From Shewanella putrefaciens (lineage in GTDB: Bacteria > Pseudomonadota > Gammaproteobacteria > Enterobacterales > Shewanellaceae): a DNA stretch of 64,000 bases. Below the pieces are notes generated by a model. The model was not told the origin of the DNA. It did no database searches and saw only the letters and a list, made by a program, of their open reading frames with translations. Location: contig NZ_CP066370.1 in assembly GCF_016406325.1 (NCBI RefSeq), positions 2,418,001 through 2,482,000 on the forward strand, in the 5' to 3' direction. Positions within the stretch are counted from its first letter, which is position 1, and every line of letters begins with the position of its first letter. Positions 1 through 10,805 of the stretch are shown one piece after another. Made by a program: the position numbers and the translations under genes.

Positions 1-419
1 ATATTAATCGTGTCTTCACGTGCATCACGGGTATGCACAATCAAAGGTTTATCCACGTCCACCGCAAGGGCTATCTGTTGCTCAAAACATTGCTGTTGAA
101 GCCGTTTTGTTTCATCGGCATAAAAATAATCTAAACCCGTTTCACCAATGGCAACCACTTTAGGATCGGTTGCAAAACGGCGTATTTGCTCAACATCTAA
201 TCCTTCTTTTACATCCAAGGGATGCACCCCCGAGGATAAAAATACCTGATTAAAGGCTGCCATCTTGTCACGCATCGATTCAAATCCTTGCTGACGTACA
301 TTCACGCACAACATATAGTCAACACCACGGGCTTTAGCACCAGCAAGTATATGTTCTAGGGATAATTGATCTGGTGCCGCTTTTAGGCGATCAAGATGAC
401 AATGTGAATCGATAAGCAC
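1..419 (-). CDS. TatD-family metal-dependent hydrolase, 3' part cut by window edge
   Basis: Only the first ~139 codons are inside the window. The translation starts VLIDSHCHLDRL, the metal-binding HxH signature of the TatD amidohydrolase fold, and continues with a conserved GETGLDYFY block and a later HTRDA segment. TatD proteins are cytoplasmic Mg2+-dependent DNases/hydrolases. I chose GTG at 419 because the IDSHCHLD motif sits at the N-terminus in E. coli YcfH; an in-frame TTG at 431 is the alternative. It is the last visible gene of the leftward tmk-holB-pilZ run, the place where ycfH-type tatD usually lies. The C-terminal metal ligands are outside the window. Confidence 0.88.
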   Translation of the reverse strand, partial: MLIDSHCHLDRLKAAPDQLSLEHILAGAKARGVDYMLCVNVRQQGFESMRDKMAAFNQVFLSSGVHPLDVKEGLDVEQIRRFATDPKVVAIGETGLDYFYADETKRLQQQCFEQQIALAVDVDKPLIVHTRDAREDTIN

Positions 420-512
420 AGGGATTTCCAAGCAGATAAATAAAGGACGACAAGGATACCCATCCAAGGGATCGAGGTCAAATACCTATCTCGCCCGCAA
501 GCAATCGAGTGA

Positions 513-839
513 TTACATGGTGCAGGTTAAATCGCCGGAAGCAAGTTCACGGGAAAGTAATTTTTCAATATGGTGTTTATGACTGTCAGGTTCTGAGAGG
601 ATCTTTATACCAATACCCGCTGGGCGACCACCGGAGGCGCCTAAAGGATTGATCCATACAACCACCCCACGAAACTCGTTGGTTGTCGTTGCACCGGGCA
701 AACGATAGGCAATAGTTAAAGGCTGGCCTAGATAATGGCTTTCACTGGTGGTAACAAACAATCCCGCAGGCTTGATAAAAGGCATATAAGCCCGATAGAG
801 CTGATGTAAGGTGTCAAAATTAACAATAAGATCGACCAT
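513..839 (-). CDS. PilZ-domain protein of the tmk-holB locus (type IV pilus PilZ-like)
   Basis: A 108-residue single-domain protein. Its location, directly after holB and before a tatD-like gene, is the classic one for pilZ, which supports type IV pilus biogenesis and twitching. The beta-barrel-like core, with VVVWINP and a later GIGIKIL strand, fits PilZ. The RxxxR and D/NxSxxG residues that bind c-di-GMP in canonical PilZ domains are not seen, as in the original PilZ, so it probably acts through protein contacts with pilus ATPase partners rather than by binding c-di-GMP. Six bases separate it from holB, so co-transcription is likely. The family call rests partly on context. Confidence 0.8.
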   Translation of the reverse strand: MVDLIVNFDTLHQLYRAYMPFIKPAGLFVTTSESHYLGQPLTIAYRLPGATTTNEFRGVVVWINPLGASGGRPAGIGIKILSEPDSHKHHIEKLLSRELASGDLTCTM

Positions 840-845
840 GGCATG

Positions 846-1802
846 TTACTTTTTTGTTATTTCTCTATATTCTAAGACATAACTTTGACATAAGCCCAAA
901 TAATTGACAGTCGGCATTGTGCTTAAGCTATGACACATTCCCATGATCTTTGCCGCCAAGTTCCCTACTTGCGCCTGAATAAACGCATCTTGATGACTAT
1001 TTTTTAATAAAATTTGTCGCAGTAGTAGATATAAAACCTTAAGTGCATCAATTATTTGCTGTTCATTCACTGTTAATAAACTAGCACACAGATGACCAGA
1101 CGACAAACTTTGCGCCCAATCTTTGCGAAACTGAAGCAGGGATTGATAGCGGCTCGATTGTGTACCATCTGTTAGCAAACTCTCGGCCAATTTTAATGGT
1201 CCACCCACCACACTTAGGCACCAAGCCACATCCTCTTGAATATGACAATGCTGAGCTAACCAGGTTTTGATCATCGCCTTATTCGGCGCCACAAAAGGAA
1301 TGCGCTGACAGCGACTACTGATGGTAGCCATTAAACGTGCCGGAGTATCCGACTGTAATATTAACAGCGTGTCCTTGCCCGGCTCTTCAAGGGTTTTAAG
1401 CAGTGCATTAGCCGATGCAGAATTAAGGCGCTCACTGTGATGAATAATCGCTACACGGCGACCACTTTGCTGCGCGGTTGCCGTAAGGCGTACGCAAAGT
1501 TCACGAATTTGATCGACCTTAATTTGATGTCCATCGGCTTCTATTTGGTAAAAATCGGGATGATTGCCCGCAGCGAATAACTGGCACGACTTACAAAAAC
1601 CACATGCGCCTGCCGAATTAGGCGCTAAACACAGGGCTGCACGCGCCATAAACACACTAAACAGCTCACCACCGAACGCAGCATCGATACCAACGAGTTG
1701 GGCATGGGGGATCTTCTGGCATTGTAATTGTGCTAAAAATGCTTGCCTTGGCCCTTCGAGCCAAGGCAATTGCTCAGCCGTAAATCCGGACTCGGCTACC
1801 AT
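846..1802 (-). CDS. holB: DNA polymerase III delta' subunit
   Basis: A 318-residue clamp-loader subunit that works with gamma/tau and delta to open and load the beta sliding clamp. Four cysteines at about residues 58, 67, 70 and 73 (CGFCKSC) form the zinc module typical of clamp-loader subunits. The sensor-1 and SRC motif (SSRCQRIPF) follow, but there is no functional Walker A, as expected for delta', which does not hydrolyse ATP. The start ATG overlaps the end of tmk by 7 bases, so translation is probably coupled. Length is close to that of E. coli HolB. Confidence 0.95.
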   Translation of the reverse strand: MVAESGFTAEQLPWLEGPRQAFLAQLQCQKIPHAQLVGIDAAFGGELFSVFMARAALCLAPNSAGACGFCKSCQLFAAGNHPDFYQIEADGHQIKVDQIRELCVRLTATAQQSGRRVAIIHHSERLNSASANALLKTLEEPGKDTLLILQSDTPARLMATISSRCQRIPFVAPNKAMIKTWLAQHCHIQEDVAWCLSVVGGPLKLAESLLTDGTQSSRYQSLLQFRKDWAQSLSSGHLCASLLTVNEQQIIDALKVLYLLLRQILLKNSHQDAFIQAQVGNLAAKIMGMCHSLSTMPTVNYLGLCQSYVLEYREITKK

Positions 1803-2422
1803 GCCATCGCCTGTAGCACGGCCAAAATATCTTTATGAACTTCAGCCATGGTTTGACTTGCATCGATAACCACAATACTGTCATCTTCGCTGGCAAGCTT
1901 TAGATAAGTTGCGCGGGCGCGCTCAAAGAAATCAATGGTCTGCTGCTCGATTCTATCGAGTTCACCACGTTTAGCCGCGCGGGTGAGTCCAAGCTTAGGA
2001 TCTAAATCTAAATATAAGGTGAGATCGGGTTTAAATCCCTTTAGTGTTGCAGCACTCACCGCCTCCACTAAGGGCATTAACCCTCGTCCACCACCTTGAT
2101 ATGCCAGTGATGATAGATTGTGTCTGTCTCCAAGTACCCATTGCCCTTGCGCAAGTGCAGGTTTAATTACATTAGCAACCAACTGCGCTCTAGCGGCATA
2201 TATAAGCAAACATTCAGACTCGTCGCAGAGGGGATCGCTCGGATCGGCAATTTTGACTAAATCACGGATCCGTTCAGCGAGCGGTGTACCTCCGGGCTCT
2301 CGGGTACAAATAGGTGCTTGCCCAGTGTGCTTCTCAATAAAATCCCGAATAAGGGTAATTGCACTCGACTTACCCGCGCCTTCTAAACCTTCAATAACGA
2401 TAAATTTTGCAAGAACTGACAT
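1796..2422 (-). CDS. tmk: Thymidylate kinase
   Basis: A 208-residue cytoplasmic kinase that converts dTMP to dTDP with ATP. The P-loop GLEGAGKSS lies at residues 12-20, followed by [11 protein letters not shown] (dTMP-binding DRE-type region) and [17 protein letters not shown], which carries the conserved Asp-Arg and the lid. Length fits bacterial Tmk (about 205-215). It lies between mltG (22-base gap) and holB (7-base overlap), so dTTP supply and clamp loading sit in one transcript, as in many gamma-proteobacteria. Confidence 0.97.
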   Translation of the reverse strand: MSVLAKFIVIEGLEGAGKSSAITLIRDFIEKHTGQAPICTREPGGTPLAERIRDLVKIADPSDPLCDESECLLIYAARAQLVANVIKPALAQGQWVLGDRHNLSSLAYQGGGRGLMPLVEAVSAATLKGFKPDLTLYLDLDPKLGLTRAAKRGELDRIEQQTIDFFERARATYLKLASEDDSIVVIDASQTMAEVHKDILAVLQAMAW

Positions 2423-2444
2423 TAGATTTTCTTTCTCTGCATTT

Positions 2445-3482
2445 TTACTTTGGTGATTTTTCTGGGGGCGCCGGTTTTATCTTACGCTGATATATGTCTA
2501 CAGCATGGTTGTGTTCTTCTAGTGTGGTTGAGAACACATGGGTGCCATCGTTGCGCGATACAAAATAAAGGTAACTCACACTCGCAGGCTTTGACACTGC
2601 CATCAGGGATGCTTTACTCGGTGCAGCTATCGGTGTTGGCGGTAAGCCAAAGATACGATAGGTATTAAAAGGTGTCTCTTCGACTAAATCCTTGCGGGTA
2701 ATATTGCCCTTATAGCGATCGCCCATACCGTAAATCACCGTCGGATCGGTTTGCAGACGCATACCTAGATTAAGACGATTAACAAATACACCGGCGATTT
2801 GCTCACGCTCATGGGCTTGGCCTGTTTCCTTTTCGACTATCGATGCCAAAATCAGCATTTCATAGGGCGATTTTAACGGCAAATTCGGCGCCCGTTCCGC
2901 CCACGCTTTAGCAAGCTCCTGCTCCATCATTTTATAGCTTTGAGTCAGCATGACTTTAGCATCCGCCTCGGCAGTATAATGGTAGGTATCGGGGAAGAAT
3001 TTACCTTCTGGCAAAGCCGAATCGTCCCCCTGCTCTGTTAATACTGCAGTAAATACTTTGGGAGTCACTTGTAAATGTGGTGCGCTTGCTAGCTGTTGTT
3101 CCCACTCAGCAATGGTTTTACCTTCAACTAAAGTAATGCTGAAGATTTTGACTTTACCTGCCACTAAGTCGTTGAGCAAGTCCGTCACGGTTTGTGAGGA
3201 CGACATTTCATAAAGGCCGGTACGAATCTTGGCAAGCTCTGGGCGAAACTTAAGTAACCATTTAAGTTTCCATGTGTCTTGAATAACGCCATCATCGGCT
3301 AACTGCTGTGCAAGTTGGTTAACACTGGTGCCTCGTGCAATGGTGAGCTCTTTAGGCTCAACAAGGTTCAGTGGTGTATTACTATAATCAACAATAGTTT
3401 GATAACCCCAGTAACCCACTAAACAAACTAATGTCAGTAAGGTAAGTAGAGTTGAACTGGCAATCAGGATCAGTTTTTTCAT
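2445..3482 (-). CDS. mltG: Endolytic murein transglycosylase MltG (YceG)
   Basis: A 345-residue inner-membrane lytic transglycosylase that cleaves nascent peptidoglycan strands and is thought to set glycan length. An N-terminal transmembrane helix covers about residues 4-26. It is followed by a LysM-like region and the YceG catalytic domain, with the conserved block ASIVEKETG (candidate catalytic Glu217) and [10 protein letters not shown]. The start codon overlaps the pabC stop by 4 bases, which indicates translational coupling. The pabC-mltG-tmk-holB order matches E. coli. The C-terminus is Pro/Lys-rich. Confidence 0.96.
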   Translation of the reverse strand: MKKLILIASSTLLTLLTLVCLVGYWGYQTIVDYSNTPLNLVEPKELTIARGTSVNQLAQQLADDGVIQDTWKLKWLLKFRPELAKIRTGLYEMSSSQTVTDLLNDLVAGKVKIFSITLVEGKTIAEWEQQLASAPHLQVTPKVFTAVLTEQGDDSALPEGKFFPDTYHYTAEADAKVMLTQSYKMMEQELAKAWAERAPNLPLKSPYEMLILASIVEKETGQAHEREQIAGVFVNRLNLGMRLQTDPTVIYGMGDRYKGNITRKDLVEETPFNTYRIFGLPPTPIAAPSKASLMAVSKPASVSYLYFVSRNDGTHVFSTTLEEHNHAVDIYQRKIKPAPPEKSPK

Positions 3483-4288
3483 AGTGTGAGTGAAAGTGTC
3501 TGTCTAAGGTTGGCGGCTATAGGGGATCGAGTGAACTTAAGCGAATCTATCGCCAGTACATCCACAACACCTAAAACACTGTTAGTGATAAATGCCGAGT
3601 CAAACTCCCCTAAACGCTCGGCGCCAAATGGCAAACATTGAATATTGAACTGTTGTTCGAGCAAGGCATTAATCACCTGCTCACGCATCACGCCAGACAC
3701 ACCACATTGGGCTAAAGATGGCGTAATAACCTCATTGTCTTTGATAAAAAAGATATTTGCCATCGAAGATTCAATCACCCTCGCATCAGCATCTAAAACT
3801 AACCAATCATCGACGTTACTCGGTAAAAGCTGAGTTTTAATCAGTACTTGTTCAAGACGATTAAGGTGTTTAATCCCTGCCAATAATGGCTGTATACCTA
3901 GGCGAACAGGGGATGTTTTAAGGCTGATGCCATTTTTTTGCCAATGCGCATAATGGCTAGGAATGGGATGCACAGAGACGACTTCAGTCACATTCACCGC
4001 CTGTGGTGGTGCGTAACCTCTCCCGCCAATCCCCCTTGAAACTAAAAGCTTAATACAGTGACAGGGGTATTGTCTGGCCAAGGCCTCAAGCTGCTGACAA
4101 AGCGCACTTCCCATGTGCCATTCAAAACCAAGTCTTGCGGCGCCATCGGTTAAGCGTGATTGGTGTGCATTTAAAAATAAAATACCATCATGGCTCGTTC
4201 GCATGGTTGCAAACAGACCATCACCGTAAGCCAGTCCCCGATCCGAAGGATCAATACTCCCCTGCAACACACCATTCACCCAAATCAC
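3479..4288 (-). CDS. pabC: Aminodeoxychorismate lyase
   Basis: A 269-residue fold-type IV PLP enzyme that releases pyruvate from 4-amino-4-deoxychorismate to give p-aminobenzoate for folate synthesis. Visible features are the N-terminal PSDRGLAYGDGLFATM motif, the candidate PLP-binding Lys140 in GIKHLNR, and the family segment ESSMANIFF. The start is GTG at 4288, with AGGA about ten bases upstream. It begins 5 bases after dcd and overlaps mltG by 4 bases. The related BCAA aminotransferase family is the main alternative, but the position next to mltG favours PabC. Confidence 0.93.
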   Translation of the reverse strand: MIWVNGVLQGSIDPSDRGLAYGDGLFATMRTSHDGILFLNAHQSRLTDGAARLGFEWHMGSALCQQLEALARQYPCHCIKLLVSRGIGGRGYAPPQAVNVTEVVSVHPIPSHYAHWQKNGISLKTSPVRLGIQPLLAGIKHLNRLEQVLIKTQLLPSNVDDWLVLDADARVIESSMANIFFIKDNEVITPSLAQCGVSGVMREQVINALLEQQFNIQCLPFGAERLGEFDSAFITNSVLGVVDVLAIDSLKFTRSPIAANLRQTLSLTL

Positions 4289-4293
4289 GGATG

Positions 4294-4875
4294 TTAGTCC
4301 TGACTTATGCGGCTAGCGACCGCTTCTTGTTGATCTTTATACTTGGCATTTTTACGGGTGTTATAGGGACGTGCCACTGGGCCACTTAAACGCTCAAAAT
4401 TTAACGCACCTATGGTCATCCGGGGGCGCAAAGCCAAGGGTAATTTACCGCTATTGTAAAACTCGAGCACAATTTTACCCTGCCAGCCCGGATCGATACG
4501 GTGCGCAGTCACATGCACCATCAGGCCTAAACGCGCCAGTGATGAACGACCATCAAGCCAACCGACAATGTCCGCAGGCAGCGTTACACTCTCGTAAGTC
4601 ACCGCGAGGGCTAATTCACCAGGATGAAGAAAAAAGGCTTCGCCATCAGGGATTTCGATAATCTCACTCATCACCCGGTCAAGCGCTGCCTGCATTTCTC
4701 CACTGGGACCACTTAAGTCGATAAAAGGTGCGGTATGATCTTTAAAGACGCGAAATTGTCCACCTAAACGTACATCCACACTCACACCAGAAATGGCATC
4801 AATACTAGGACGAGGTTCTATTACGATTGTGCCGTTATCAAGAGCCTGTTCAATTTCGATATCAGTTAAGCGCAT
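4294..4875 (-). CDS. dcd: dCTP deaminase
   Basis: A 193-residue homotrimeric enzyme that deaminates dCTP to dUTP, the main source of dUMP for thymidylate synthesis in enteric-type bacteria. The active-site block [10 protein letters not shown], then [13 protein letters not shown], and the C-terminal arm rich in Arg, Lys and Tyr are all present. Length equals that of E. coli Dcd. Its placement in the same run as udk (upstream) and tmk (downstream) groups pyrimidine nucleotide genes together. It lies 31 bases after udk and 5 bases before pabC. Confidence 0.97.
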
Positions 4876-4906
4876 CTTACCTATTACTCCCTAAGTTTTT
4901 ATGTCG

Positions 4907-5545
4907 TTATTTTGCCAATAAGTGCTGAATACGAGTTTTTAAAATATCGGTCGCAATACGATTCTTACCGCCACGAGGCACGATAATATCGGCGTATTGT
5001 TTCGAAGGTTCAATAAACTGTAAGAACATCGGACGCACGGTTTTTTTGTACTGCGAAATAACAGATTCCATCGTACGACCACGTTCTGCCACATCACGAG
5101 TTAAGCGACGTAAAAAACAAATATCCAGCGGCGTGTCCATAAACACGCTGGCATCCATCAGTTCACGTAATTTAGGATCGGTTAATAGCAGAATGCCTTC
5201 TAAAATAATCACCTTTTTAGGTGTCATTGTTACCGTATCAGCCGTGCGAGTATGCTCTGTATAGCTATAACAAGGGATATCTACAGCTTCACCAGACTTT
5301 AACAACTGTAAATGCGTGCATAGCAGTTGATGGTCTAGTGCTTTTGGATGGTCGTAGTTGGTTAATACCCGTTCATCCATGGATAAATGACTCTGATCGC
5401 GGTAATACGCATCTTCATTAATTACCCCTATTTGATCTGTGCCTAAATCACGACGCAACTCGTCAAAAATCGTTTTGGCAATCAAACTTTTGCCCGATGC
5501 TGACGCGCCAGCAATTGCAATAATGACACACTGCTGAGAATTCAT
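4907..5545 (-). CDS. udk: Uridine kinase
   Basis: A 212-residue kinase that phosphorylates uridine and cytidine in pyrimidine salvage. Near the N-terminus is the Walker A motif GASASGKS (about residues 14-21), then NEDAYYRDQ with the substrate-binding Asp/Tyr, YDHPKALD, and the lid-region segment [15 protein letters not shown]. Length matches E. coli Udk (213). It lies 11 bases after apbC and 31 before dcd, so it is inside the same leftward operon. Confidence 0.97.
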   Translation of the reverse strand: MNSQQCVIIAIAGASASGKSLIAKTIFDELRRDLGTDQIGVINEDAYYRDQSHLSMDERVLTNYDHPKALDHQLLCTHLQLLKSGEAVDIPCYSYTEHTRTADTVTMTPKKVIILEGILLLTDPKLRELMDASVFMDTPLDICFLRRLTRDVAERGRTMESVISQYKKTVRPMFLQFIEPSKQYADIIVPRGGKNRIATDILKTRIQHLLAK

Positions 5546-5556
5546 ACCCTTAAACC

Positions 5557-6678
5557 TTACTCATCATCTGATACGCTAATAGAAACTGTTTTTTGACTCT
5601 GTTTAAGGGCCAACTCTGCACCCACTTTACGGGCAATTTCCCGATAAAGACCTGCCACTTCACTGTCGGGATCGGCTACAACCGTTGGTGCTCCCACATC
5701 CATTGCTTCACGGATATTAATATGCAGTGGCAAAGCGCCTAATAAAGGAACCTGATAACGCTCGGCCATTTTACTGCCGCCGTGCGTACCAAAAGGATGT
5801 TCTTTGTGACCGCACTCGGGGCATAAATGGAAACTCATATTCTCCACAATGCCTAACACTGGAATATTCACTTTCTGGAACATTGTGATGCCTTTCTTGG
5901 CATCGGCCAGTGCGATATCTTGAGGTGTAGTCACAATAACGGCACCACTGACAGGCACTTTTTGCGATAGCGTGAGTTGAATATCCCCTGTACCTGGCGG
6001 CATATCGATCACTAAGTAATCTAATTCAGGCCATTGGGTTTCATTGAGTAGTTGTGCTAACGCACCCGCGGCCATTGGGCCTCGCCACACGGCAGCTTCA
6101 TCACCACTTAACATAAAACCAATTGATTGCGCGGCAATCCCATGGGCACTGGCCGCAGTCATATGCTTGCCATCCGGTGAAACGGGTCTGAAATTCGGAA
6201 TGCCTAGCATTAACGGTACTGACGGGCCATAAATATCGGCATCGAGGATACCGACCTGCGCGCCTTCTGCCGCAAGTGCTAAAGCCAAGTTCACCGCCGT
6301 GGTTGATTTACCCACACCGCCTTTGCCTGAAGCGACAGCAATCACTTGCTTCACATTTGCGATAGGCGCAATAGACGATAACGCAGAATAGACCTTAGGT
6401 TGAAAATCGATTTCACATTCGACTTCATCAATGGCATCAAGCACAGCAAGTTTGTTGGTCAGTGCCATCACAGTATCGCGGTACTGCGTCATACAAGGAT
6501 ATGGATAGACTAAGCCAAGCTGCAAACGCTTGCCTTCTATCGCCAATTTATTCACGCATCCAGCGCTCACTAACCCTTTAGCTAAATACGGGTCGATATA
6601 TGCATCGAGAATGGCCAGAACAGGCCCAAGAAGATCGTCATTTAAACGATAATCAGTCTGAGTTGAAGACAAAAGCAT
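5557..6678 (-). CDS. apbC: Iron-sulfur cluster carrier protein ApbC/Mrp
   Basis: A 373-residue P-loop ATPase that carries and transfers [4Fe-4S] clusters to apoproteins in the cytoplasm. An N-terminal MIP18/DUF59-like domain covers about residues 15-90. It is followed by the deviant Walker [10 protein letters not shown], the switch [12 protein letters not shown], and a CPECG (CxxC) motif that binds the bridging cluster at the dimer interface. The frame is open upstream to a TTG at 6690, but ATG at 6678 has a G-rich ribosome site directly before it and gives a length close to E. coli Mrp. It is the first gene of the leftward operon and is divergent from metG; mrp/metG divergence is common in gamma-proteobacteria. 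Confidence 0.96.
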   Translation of the reverse strand: MLLSSTQTDYRLNDDLLGPVLAILDAYIDPYLAKGLVSAGCVNKLAIEGKRLQLGLVYPYPCMTQYRDTVMALTNKLAVLDAIDEVECEIDFQPKVYSALSSIAPIANVKQVIAVASGKGGVGKSTTAVNLALALAAEGAQVGILDADIYGPSVPLMLGIPNFRPVSPDGKHMTAASAHGIAAQSIGFMLSGDEAAVWRGPMAAGALAQLLNETQWPELDYLVIDMPPGTGDIQLTLSQKVPVSGAVIVTTPQDIALADAKKGITMFQKVNIPVLGIVENMSFHLCPECGHKEHPFGTHGGSKMAERYQVPLLGALPLHINIREAMDVGAPTVVADPDSEVAGLYREIARKVGAELALKQSQKTVSISVSDDE

Positions 6679-6832
6679 TACCCCCACCAATAAATTTGCC
6701 CAAGTGTACCAGATAATGACAAAAACATTAGTGCAGATTTAGCTCAATTGGCTCACGTTTTGATGAAAATCATCCTGTAATCGGTTAGTATCTCTACCAT
6801 TATTTTTGGCCCACCACGATATTTGAGACAAG

Positions 6833-8902
6833 ATGGCAACTTCACAACGTAAAATTCTCGTGACCAGCGCACTTCCCTACGCGAACGGACCGATTCATTT
6901 AGGTCATATGCTGGAATACATCCAGACGGATATCTGGTCGCGTTACCAAAAGCTTCGTGGACATGAGTGCCACTATATTTGCGCCGATGACGCCCACGGC
7001 ACGCCAATTATGCTCAAAGCGCAACAATTAGGCCTAGCGCCTGAAGAGATGATTGCTCAAGTGAACAAAGAGCATCAGCAGGATTTCGCCGATTTTAATA
7101 TCGCCTTCGATAATTATCACAGCACCCACAGTGACGAAAACCGCGTACTGGCGAGTGATATTTACTTAAAACTGCGTGCTAATGGCTATATCAAGAGCAA
7201 GAGCATTTCTCAGTTGTTCGATCCTGAAAAATCGATGTTCCTGCCGGACCGCTTCGTTAAAGGCACCTGCCCTAAGTGTAAATCACCCGATCAATACGGC
7301 GATAACTGTGATGCCTGCGGTGCGACATATAGCCCAACTGAGCTGATTAACCCGAAATCGGCCGTCTCTGGTGCTACGCCTGTGATGAAAGACACTGAGC
7401 ACTTCTTCTTCGACTTACCCGCCTTTGAAGGCATGCTAAAAGAGTGGACTCGCTCTGGCGCTCTGCAAACAGAAATGGCCAACAAACTCGACGAATGGTT
7501 CGAGCAAGGCTTACAACAATGGGATATCACCCGTGATGCCCCCTATTTTGGTTTTGAAATTCCCGATGCATCTGGCAAATATTTCTACGTTTGGCTAGAT
7601 GCACCTATCGGTTATATGGGCTCATTCAAAAACCTCTGTGACAAACGCCCTGAACTCAGCTTCGATGAATTTTGGGCGAAGGATTCTAAGGCCGAGGTTT
7701 ACCACTTTATCGGTAAAGACATCGTTTACTTCCACAGCCTGTTCTGGCCCGCTATGCTGCACGGCTCAGGTTACCGCCAGCCAAACAGCGTCTATGCCCA
7801 CGGCTATGTGACCGTCAATGGCGCAAAAATGTCGAAATCCAAAGGCACTTTCATCAAGGCGCGTACTTATTTAGATCATTTAGATCCTGAATATCTACGT
7901 TACTACTACGCCGCAAAACTCAGCAGCCGTATCGACGATTTAGACCTCAATCTAGAAGACTTCGCCCAGCGCGTAAACTCAGATCTGGTTGGTAAGTTAG
8001 TCAACCTCGCATCTCGCACTGCGGGTTTTATCACTAAGCGTTTCGATGGCAAGCTCGCGAAAATTACTGATACTACACTGACCGAGGCGTTTTTAGCCAA
8101 GCAAGAACAAATCGCCGAGTTTTATGAGACCCGTGAATACGGTAAAGCGATGCGTGAAATCATGGCATTAGCGGACATCGCCAACGGTTTTGTGGCCGAT
8201 GCGGCGCCTTGGCAAATGGTGAAACAGGACGATCAACAGGAAGCGGCGCACCAAGTGTGTTCAAACGCCTTGAATCTGTTCCGTATTCTCGTGACGTATC
8301 TCAAACCTGTATTGCCACGTTTAGCCCAAGACGTTGAAGCCTTCTTCCAACAGACCTTAACATGGGATGGCTTAGCCCAAGATATGGCGGGCCATGAAAT
8401 CTCGCCATTCAAAGCCATGATGCAACGTGTTGAGTTAGACAAAGTCAACGCTATGGTGGCCGACTCTAAGGAAAACCTGCAAGTCACGGCCGATGTACCA
8501 AAGACGGCGGAACCTGAAAAAACCGTTGAATCATCTAATGTCAGCAGTGAGCCGCTGGCTGACGATCCTATCAGTGAAACCATCAACTTTGATGATTTTG
8601 CTAAAATCGACCTACGTATCGCTCGCATCGTCAAAGCCGAGCATGTGGCCGAAGCCGACAAACTGCTAAAGTTACAGCTCGATATCGGCGGCGAAACGCG
8701 CCAAGTGTTTGCAGGGATCAAATCGGCCTATTCGCCAGAAGATCTTGAAGGCAAGCTGACGGTGATGGTTGCAAACCTTGCACCGCGTAAGATGCGTTTT
8801 GGCATGTCAGAAGGCATGGTGCTAGCAGCGGGCCCAGGTGGTAGTGACCTGTGGATTTTAGAGCCCCATGAAGGCGCACAGCCGGGTATGCGAGTTAAAT
8901 AA
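6833..8902 (+). CDS. metG: Methionyl-tRNA synthetase
   Basis: A 689-residue class I aminoacyl-tRNA synthetase that charges Met to initiator and elongator tRNAMet. The HIGH-type motif is GPIHLGHML near residue 20. A zinc knuckle has CPKC followed by CDACG at about residues 146-162, and the KMSKS loop reads [11 protein letters not shown]. The helical anticodon-binding domain follows. A linker rich in Glu, Ser and Pro (about residues 550-585) joins it to a C-terminal EMAP-II-like tRNA-binding/dimerisation domain. This is the long form, as in E. coli (677 aa). A 13-bp stem hairpin follows the stop. Confidence 0.98.
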   Translation: MATSQRKILVTSALPYANGPIHLGHMLEYIQTDIWSRYQKLRGHECHYICADDAHGTPIMLKAQQLGLAPEEMIAQVNKEHQQDFADFNIAFDNYHSTHSDENRVLASDIYLKLRANGYIKSKSISQLFDPEKSMFLPDRFVKGTCPKCKSPDQYGDNCDACGATYSPTELINPKSAVSGATPVMKDTEHFFFDLPAFEGMLKEWTRSGALQTEMANKLDEWFEQGLQQWDITRDAPYFGFEIPDASGKYFYVWLDAPIGYMGSFKNLCDKRPELSFDEFWAKDSKAEVYHFIGKDIVYFHSLFWPAMLHGSGYRQPNSVYAHGYVTVNGAKMSKSKGTFIKARTYLDHLDPEYLRYYYAAKLSSRIDDLDLNLEDFAQRVNSDLVGKLVNLASRTAGFITKRFDGKLAKITDTTLTEAFLAKQEQIAEFYETREYGKAMREIMALADIANGFVADAAPWQMVKQDDQQEAAHQVCSNALNLFRILVTYLKPVLPRLAQDVEAFFQQTLTWDGLAQDMAGHEISPFKAMMQRVELDKVNAMVADSKENLQVTADVPKTAEPEKTVESSNVSSEPLADDPISETINFDDFAKIDLRIARIVKAEHVAEADKLLKLQLDIGGETRQVFAGIKSAYSPEDLEGKLTVMVANLAPRKMRFGMSEGMVLAAGPGGSDLWILEPHEGAQPGMRVK

Positions 8903-8924
8903 TCCGCACAAGATGACGCCCAAA

Positions 8925-8955
8925 AAGTAAGGCCGCATTCAGTGCGGCCTTACTT
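8925..8955 (+). terminator. Hairpin after metG
   Basis: A perfect 13-bp stem (arms 8925-8937 and 8943-8955) with a 5-nt loop. The 3' arm ends in CTT without a long T-run, so termination may be weak or Rho-assisted. Confidence 0.65.
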
Positions 8956-8991
8956 ATTGAGACTACGAGTGAAATTATTCGGGGAGAAGTT

Positions 8992-9948
8992 ATGGGCAAT
9001 ATCATTGAGCAGTTGTTGTTTTCTGCCTCAATAACGGGTCCGATCTGTTTGATGTTAGCCCTCGGGGTGATCCTAAAACGCACCCAAGTCATCAACGAAA
9101 ACTTTATCGATGTCGCATCAAAACTCGTCTTTAATGTCACGCTGCCCGCACTATTGTTTTTAAGCATTATTAGCTCACATCACGATCTTGCCGCCAGTGC
9201 CCCCTTAATTGGTTACGGCCTATTGGCCAATCTGTTGTTTTTTATCCTTTCGACCTACGCGACGAAACGATTTTTCCCTGAGCCAAAGGATCAAGGCGTT
9301 ATTATTCAAGGAGGATTTAGGGCCAATACTGCGATTATCGGCTTAGCCTATGTCTCTAACGCCTATGGAGAGTCTGGGGTTGCCTTAGCCGCAGTTTACG
9401 TGGCGTCGATGACGCTACTCTATAATATTCAAGCCGTGATTTGCTTAAGCCCGAGGGGTGAGGAATCCAGCCGCCGCGCTTTTGCGGTGATCATAAAAAC
9501 CATCACCAAAAATCCGCTAATTATCGCCATTATCCTTGGCATGTTGTTTTACCTGCTCGCGATTCCTGTACCGAAAATGGTCCTCGATGCGGGACAATAC
9601 TTTGCCAATATGACCCTGCCATTAGCGCTACTTTGCACTGGTGGTTCACTGGATATTGGCTCACTCAGACATGAAAAGTATTCCACTTGGTTCTCGACCG
9701 CCTTAAAACTTATCTTTGCCCCACTGTTTATCACCCTAGGGGCCTTGATGCTTGGCTATCGCGGAGTGGAACTTGCCTTAGTGTTTTTGATGAGTGCAGC
9801 GCCCACGGCGGCCGCAAGTTATGTGATGGCGCGGGCCATGGGCGGAAATGCCACGCTTGCGGCTAATATAATCGCACTCACCACCGTTTGCTCGCTGCTT
9901 ACCTGCACCTTAGGCATTTTTATCCTGTCTACTTTAGGGCTGATTTAA
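8992..9948 (+). CDS. AEC-family (auxin efflux carrier-like) permease
   Basis: A 318-residue polytopic inner-membrane protein with about ten hydrophobic segments in two five-helix halves, the layout of the AEC/BASS-like transporters. Bacterial members export or take up small carboxylates such as malate or malonate; the substrate cannot be told from sequence. The second-half segment with GGSLDIG and the late APTAAASYVMARAMGGN block, with helix-breaking Gly and Pro, match the family. A GGGGAGAA ribosome site precedes the ATG. It stands alone between two hairpins, so it is probably monocistronic. Confidence 0.85.
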   Translation: MGNIIEQLLFSASITGPICLMLALGVILKRTQVINENFIDVASKLVFNVTLPALLFLSIISSHHDLAASAPLIGYGLLANLLFFILSTYATKRFFPEPKDQGVIIQGGFRANTAIIGLAYVSNAYGESGVALAAVYVASMTLLYNIQAVICLSPRGEESSRRAFAVIIKTITKNPLIIAIILGMLFYLLAIPVPKMVLDAGQYFANMTLPLALLCTGGSLDIGSLRHEKYSTWFSTALKLIFAPLFITLGALMLGYRGVELALVFLMSAAPTAAASYVMARAMGGNATLAANIIALTTVCSLLTCTLGIFILSTLGLI

Positions 9949-9954
9949 TAATAC

Positions 9955-9977
9955 AAAGGCGAGCTATGCTCGCCTTT
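9955..9977. terminator. Terminator between the AEC permease and the Nif3-like gene
   Basis: A 10-bp stem with a 3-nt loop (arms 9955-9964 and 9968-9977), with A and T at the outer ends. The two flanking genes converge, so it can serve both strands. Confidence 0.7.
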
Positions 9978-10009
9978 AAACTTAATGAATTCTAATGGCT
10001 GCGATGCCG

Positions 10010-10762
10010 TTAAACAGGGTTGGTGATATCCACAAAATGGTGCACTAAATTAAACTCACGGGCGAGATGACGCCCTAGGGCTTCAATGCCGAAACGCTCA
10101 GTCGCATGGTGCCCCGCCGCATAATAATGTATGCCCTGCTCTACTGCGCTATGGAAAGTACGTTCGGATACTTCACCACTGATAAACGCATCCACGCCCA
10201 GACTTGCCGCCACATCGATATAATCCTGCGCACCGCCCGTGCACCAAGCTAAATATTGGATCTTGGCATCGCTATCACCGATATGCAGTGGCGCTCGACC
10301 TAGGGCATTCTCAAGGGTATTTGTAAATTCGCTAGCACTGACAGGTAAATCGAGTTTGCCACGCCACAGGAGGCCCTGAGCCACCTCTTCGATGGCTTCA
10401 GCGTCGACTATCCCAAGTTGTCTGCCCAAAGTGGCATTATTGCCGAGCATTGGGTGAGCATCTAAAGGTAGATGATAACCAAACAAGCTAATATCGTGCT
10501 GGAGCAGTGCCTTAATACGACGCTGTTTCATCCCCGTAATAACCTCGGGTTCATTCTTCCAAAAAAAACCGTGATGAACCAAAATCGCATCGGCCTTTAA
10601 TCGAATAGCTTCATCGATCAAGGCTTGGCAAGCCGTCACACCCGTCACTATGGTGTGGATCTCGTTCTTACCTTCTACTTGTAATCCGTTAGGTGCGTAA
10701 TCCTTAAATGCGGCTACCCGTAAAAAGTCTGCTAAATATTGACCCAATTCTGTCCGTGTCAT
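10010..10762 (-). CDS. Nif3-like dinuclear metal centre protein (YbgI type)
   Basis: A 250-residue protein of the Nif3/YbgI family, hexameric proteins with a dinuclear metal site in each subunit. YbgI-type members are suspected GTP cyclohydrolase/hydrolase-like enzymes but remain poorly defined. The metal ligands are seen in ILVHHGFFW near the middle and in AAGHHATERFGIEALG near the C-terminus. The frame is open to a TTG at 10804, but ATG at 10762 starts MTRTELGQYL, like other family members. The glycine-zipper gene ends two bases before the open upstream end, so the two may be co-transcribed. Confidence 0.88.
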   Translation of the reverse strand: MTRTELGQYLADFLRVAAFKDYAPNGLQVEGKNEIHTIVTGVTACQALIDEAIRLKADAILVHHGFFWKNEPEVITGMKQRRIKALLQHDISLFGYHLPLDAHPMLGNNATLGRQLGIVDAEAIEEVAQGLLWRGKLDLPVSASEFTNTLENALGRAPLHIGDSDAKIQYLAWCTGGAQDYIDVAASLGVDAFISGEVSERTFHSAVEQGIHYYAAGHHATERFGIEALGRHLAREFNLVHHFVDITNPV

Positions 10763-10805
10763 GTCATCACCACATGCATTAATTGTTAAAGATGATTGTC
10801 TCAAC

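Noticed and set aside
8233..8721. 162-codon frame on the minus strand inside metG
   Set aside because: It lies wholly under the metG tRNA-binding region, with Ser/Leu-rich composition typical of an antisense shadow.
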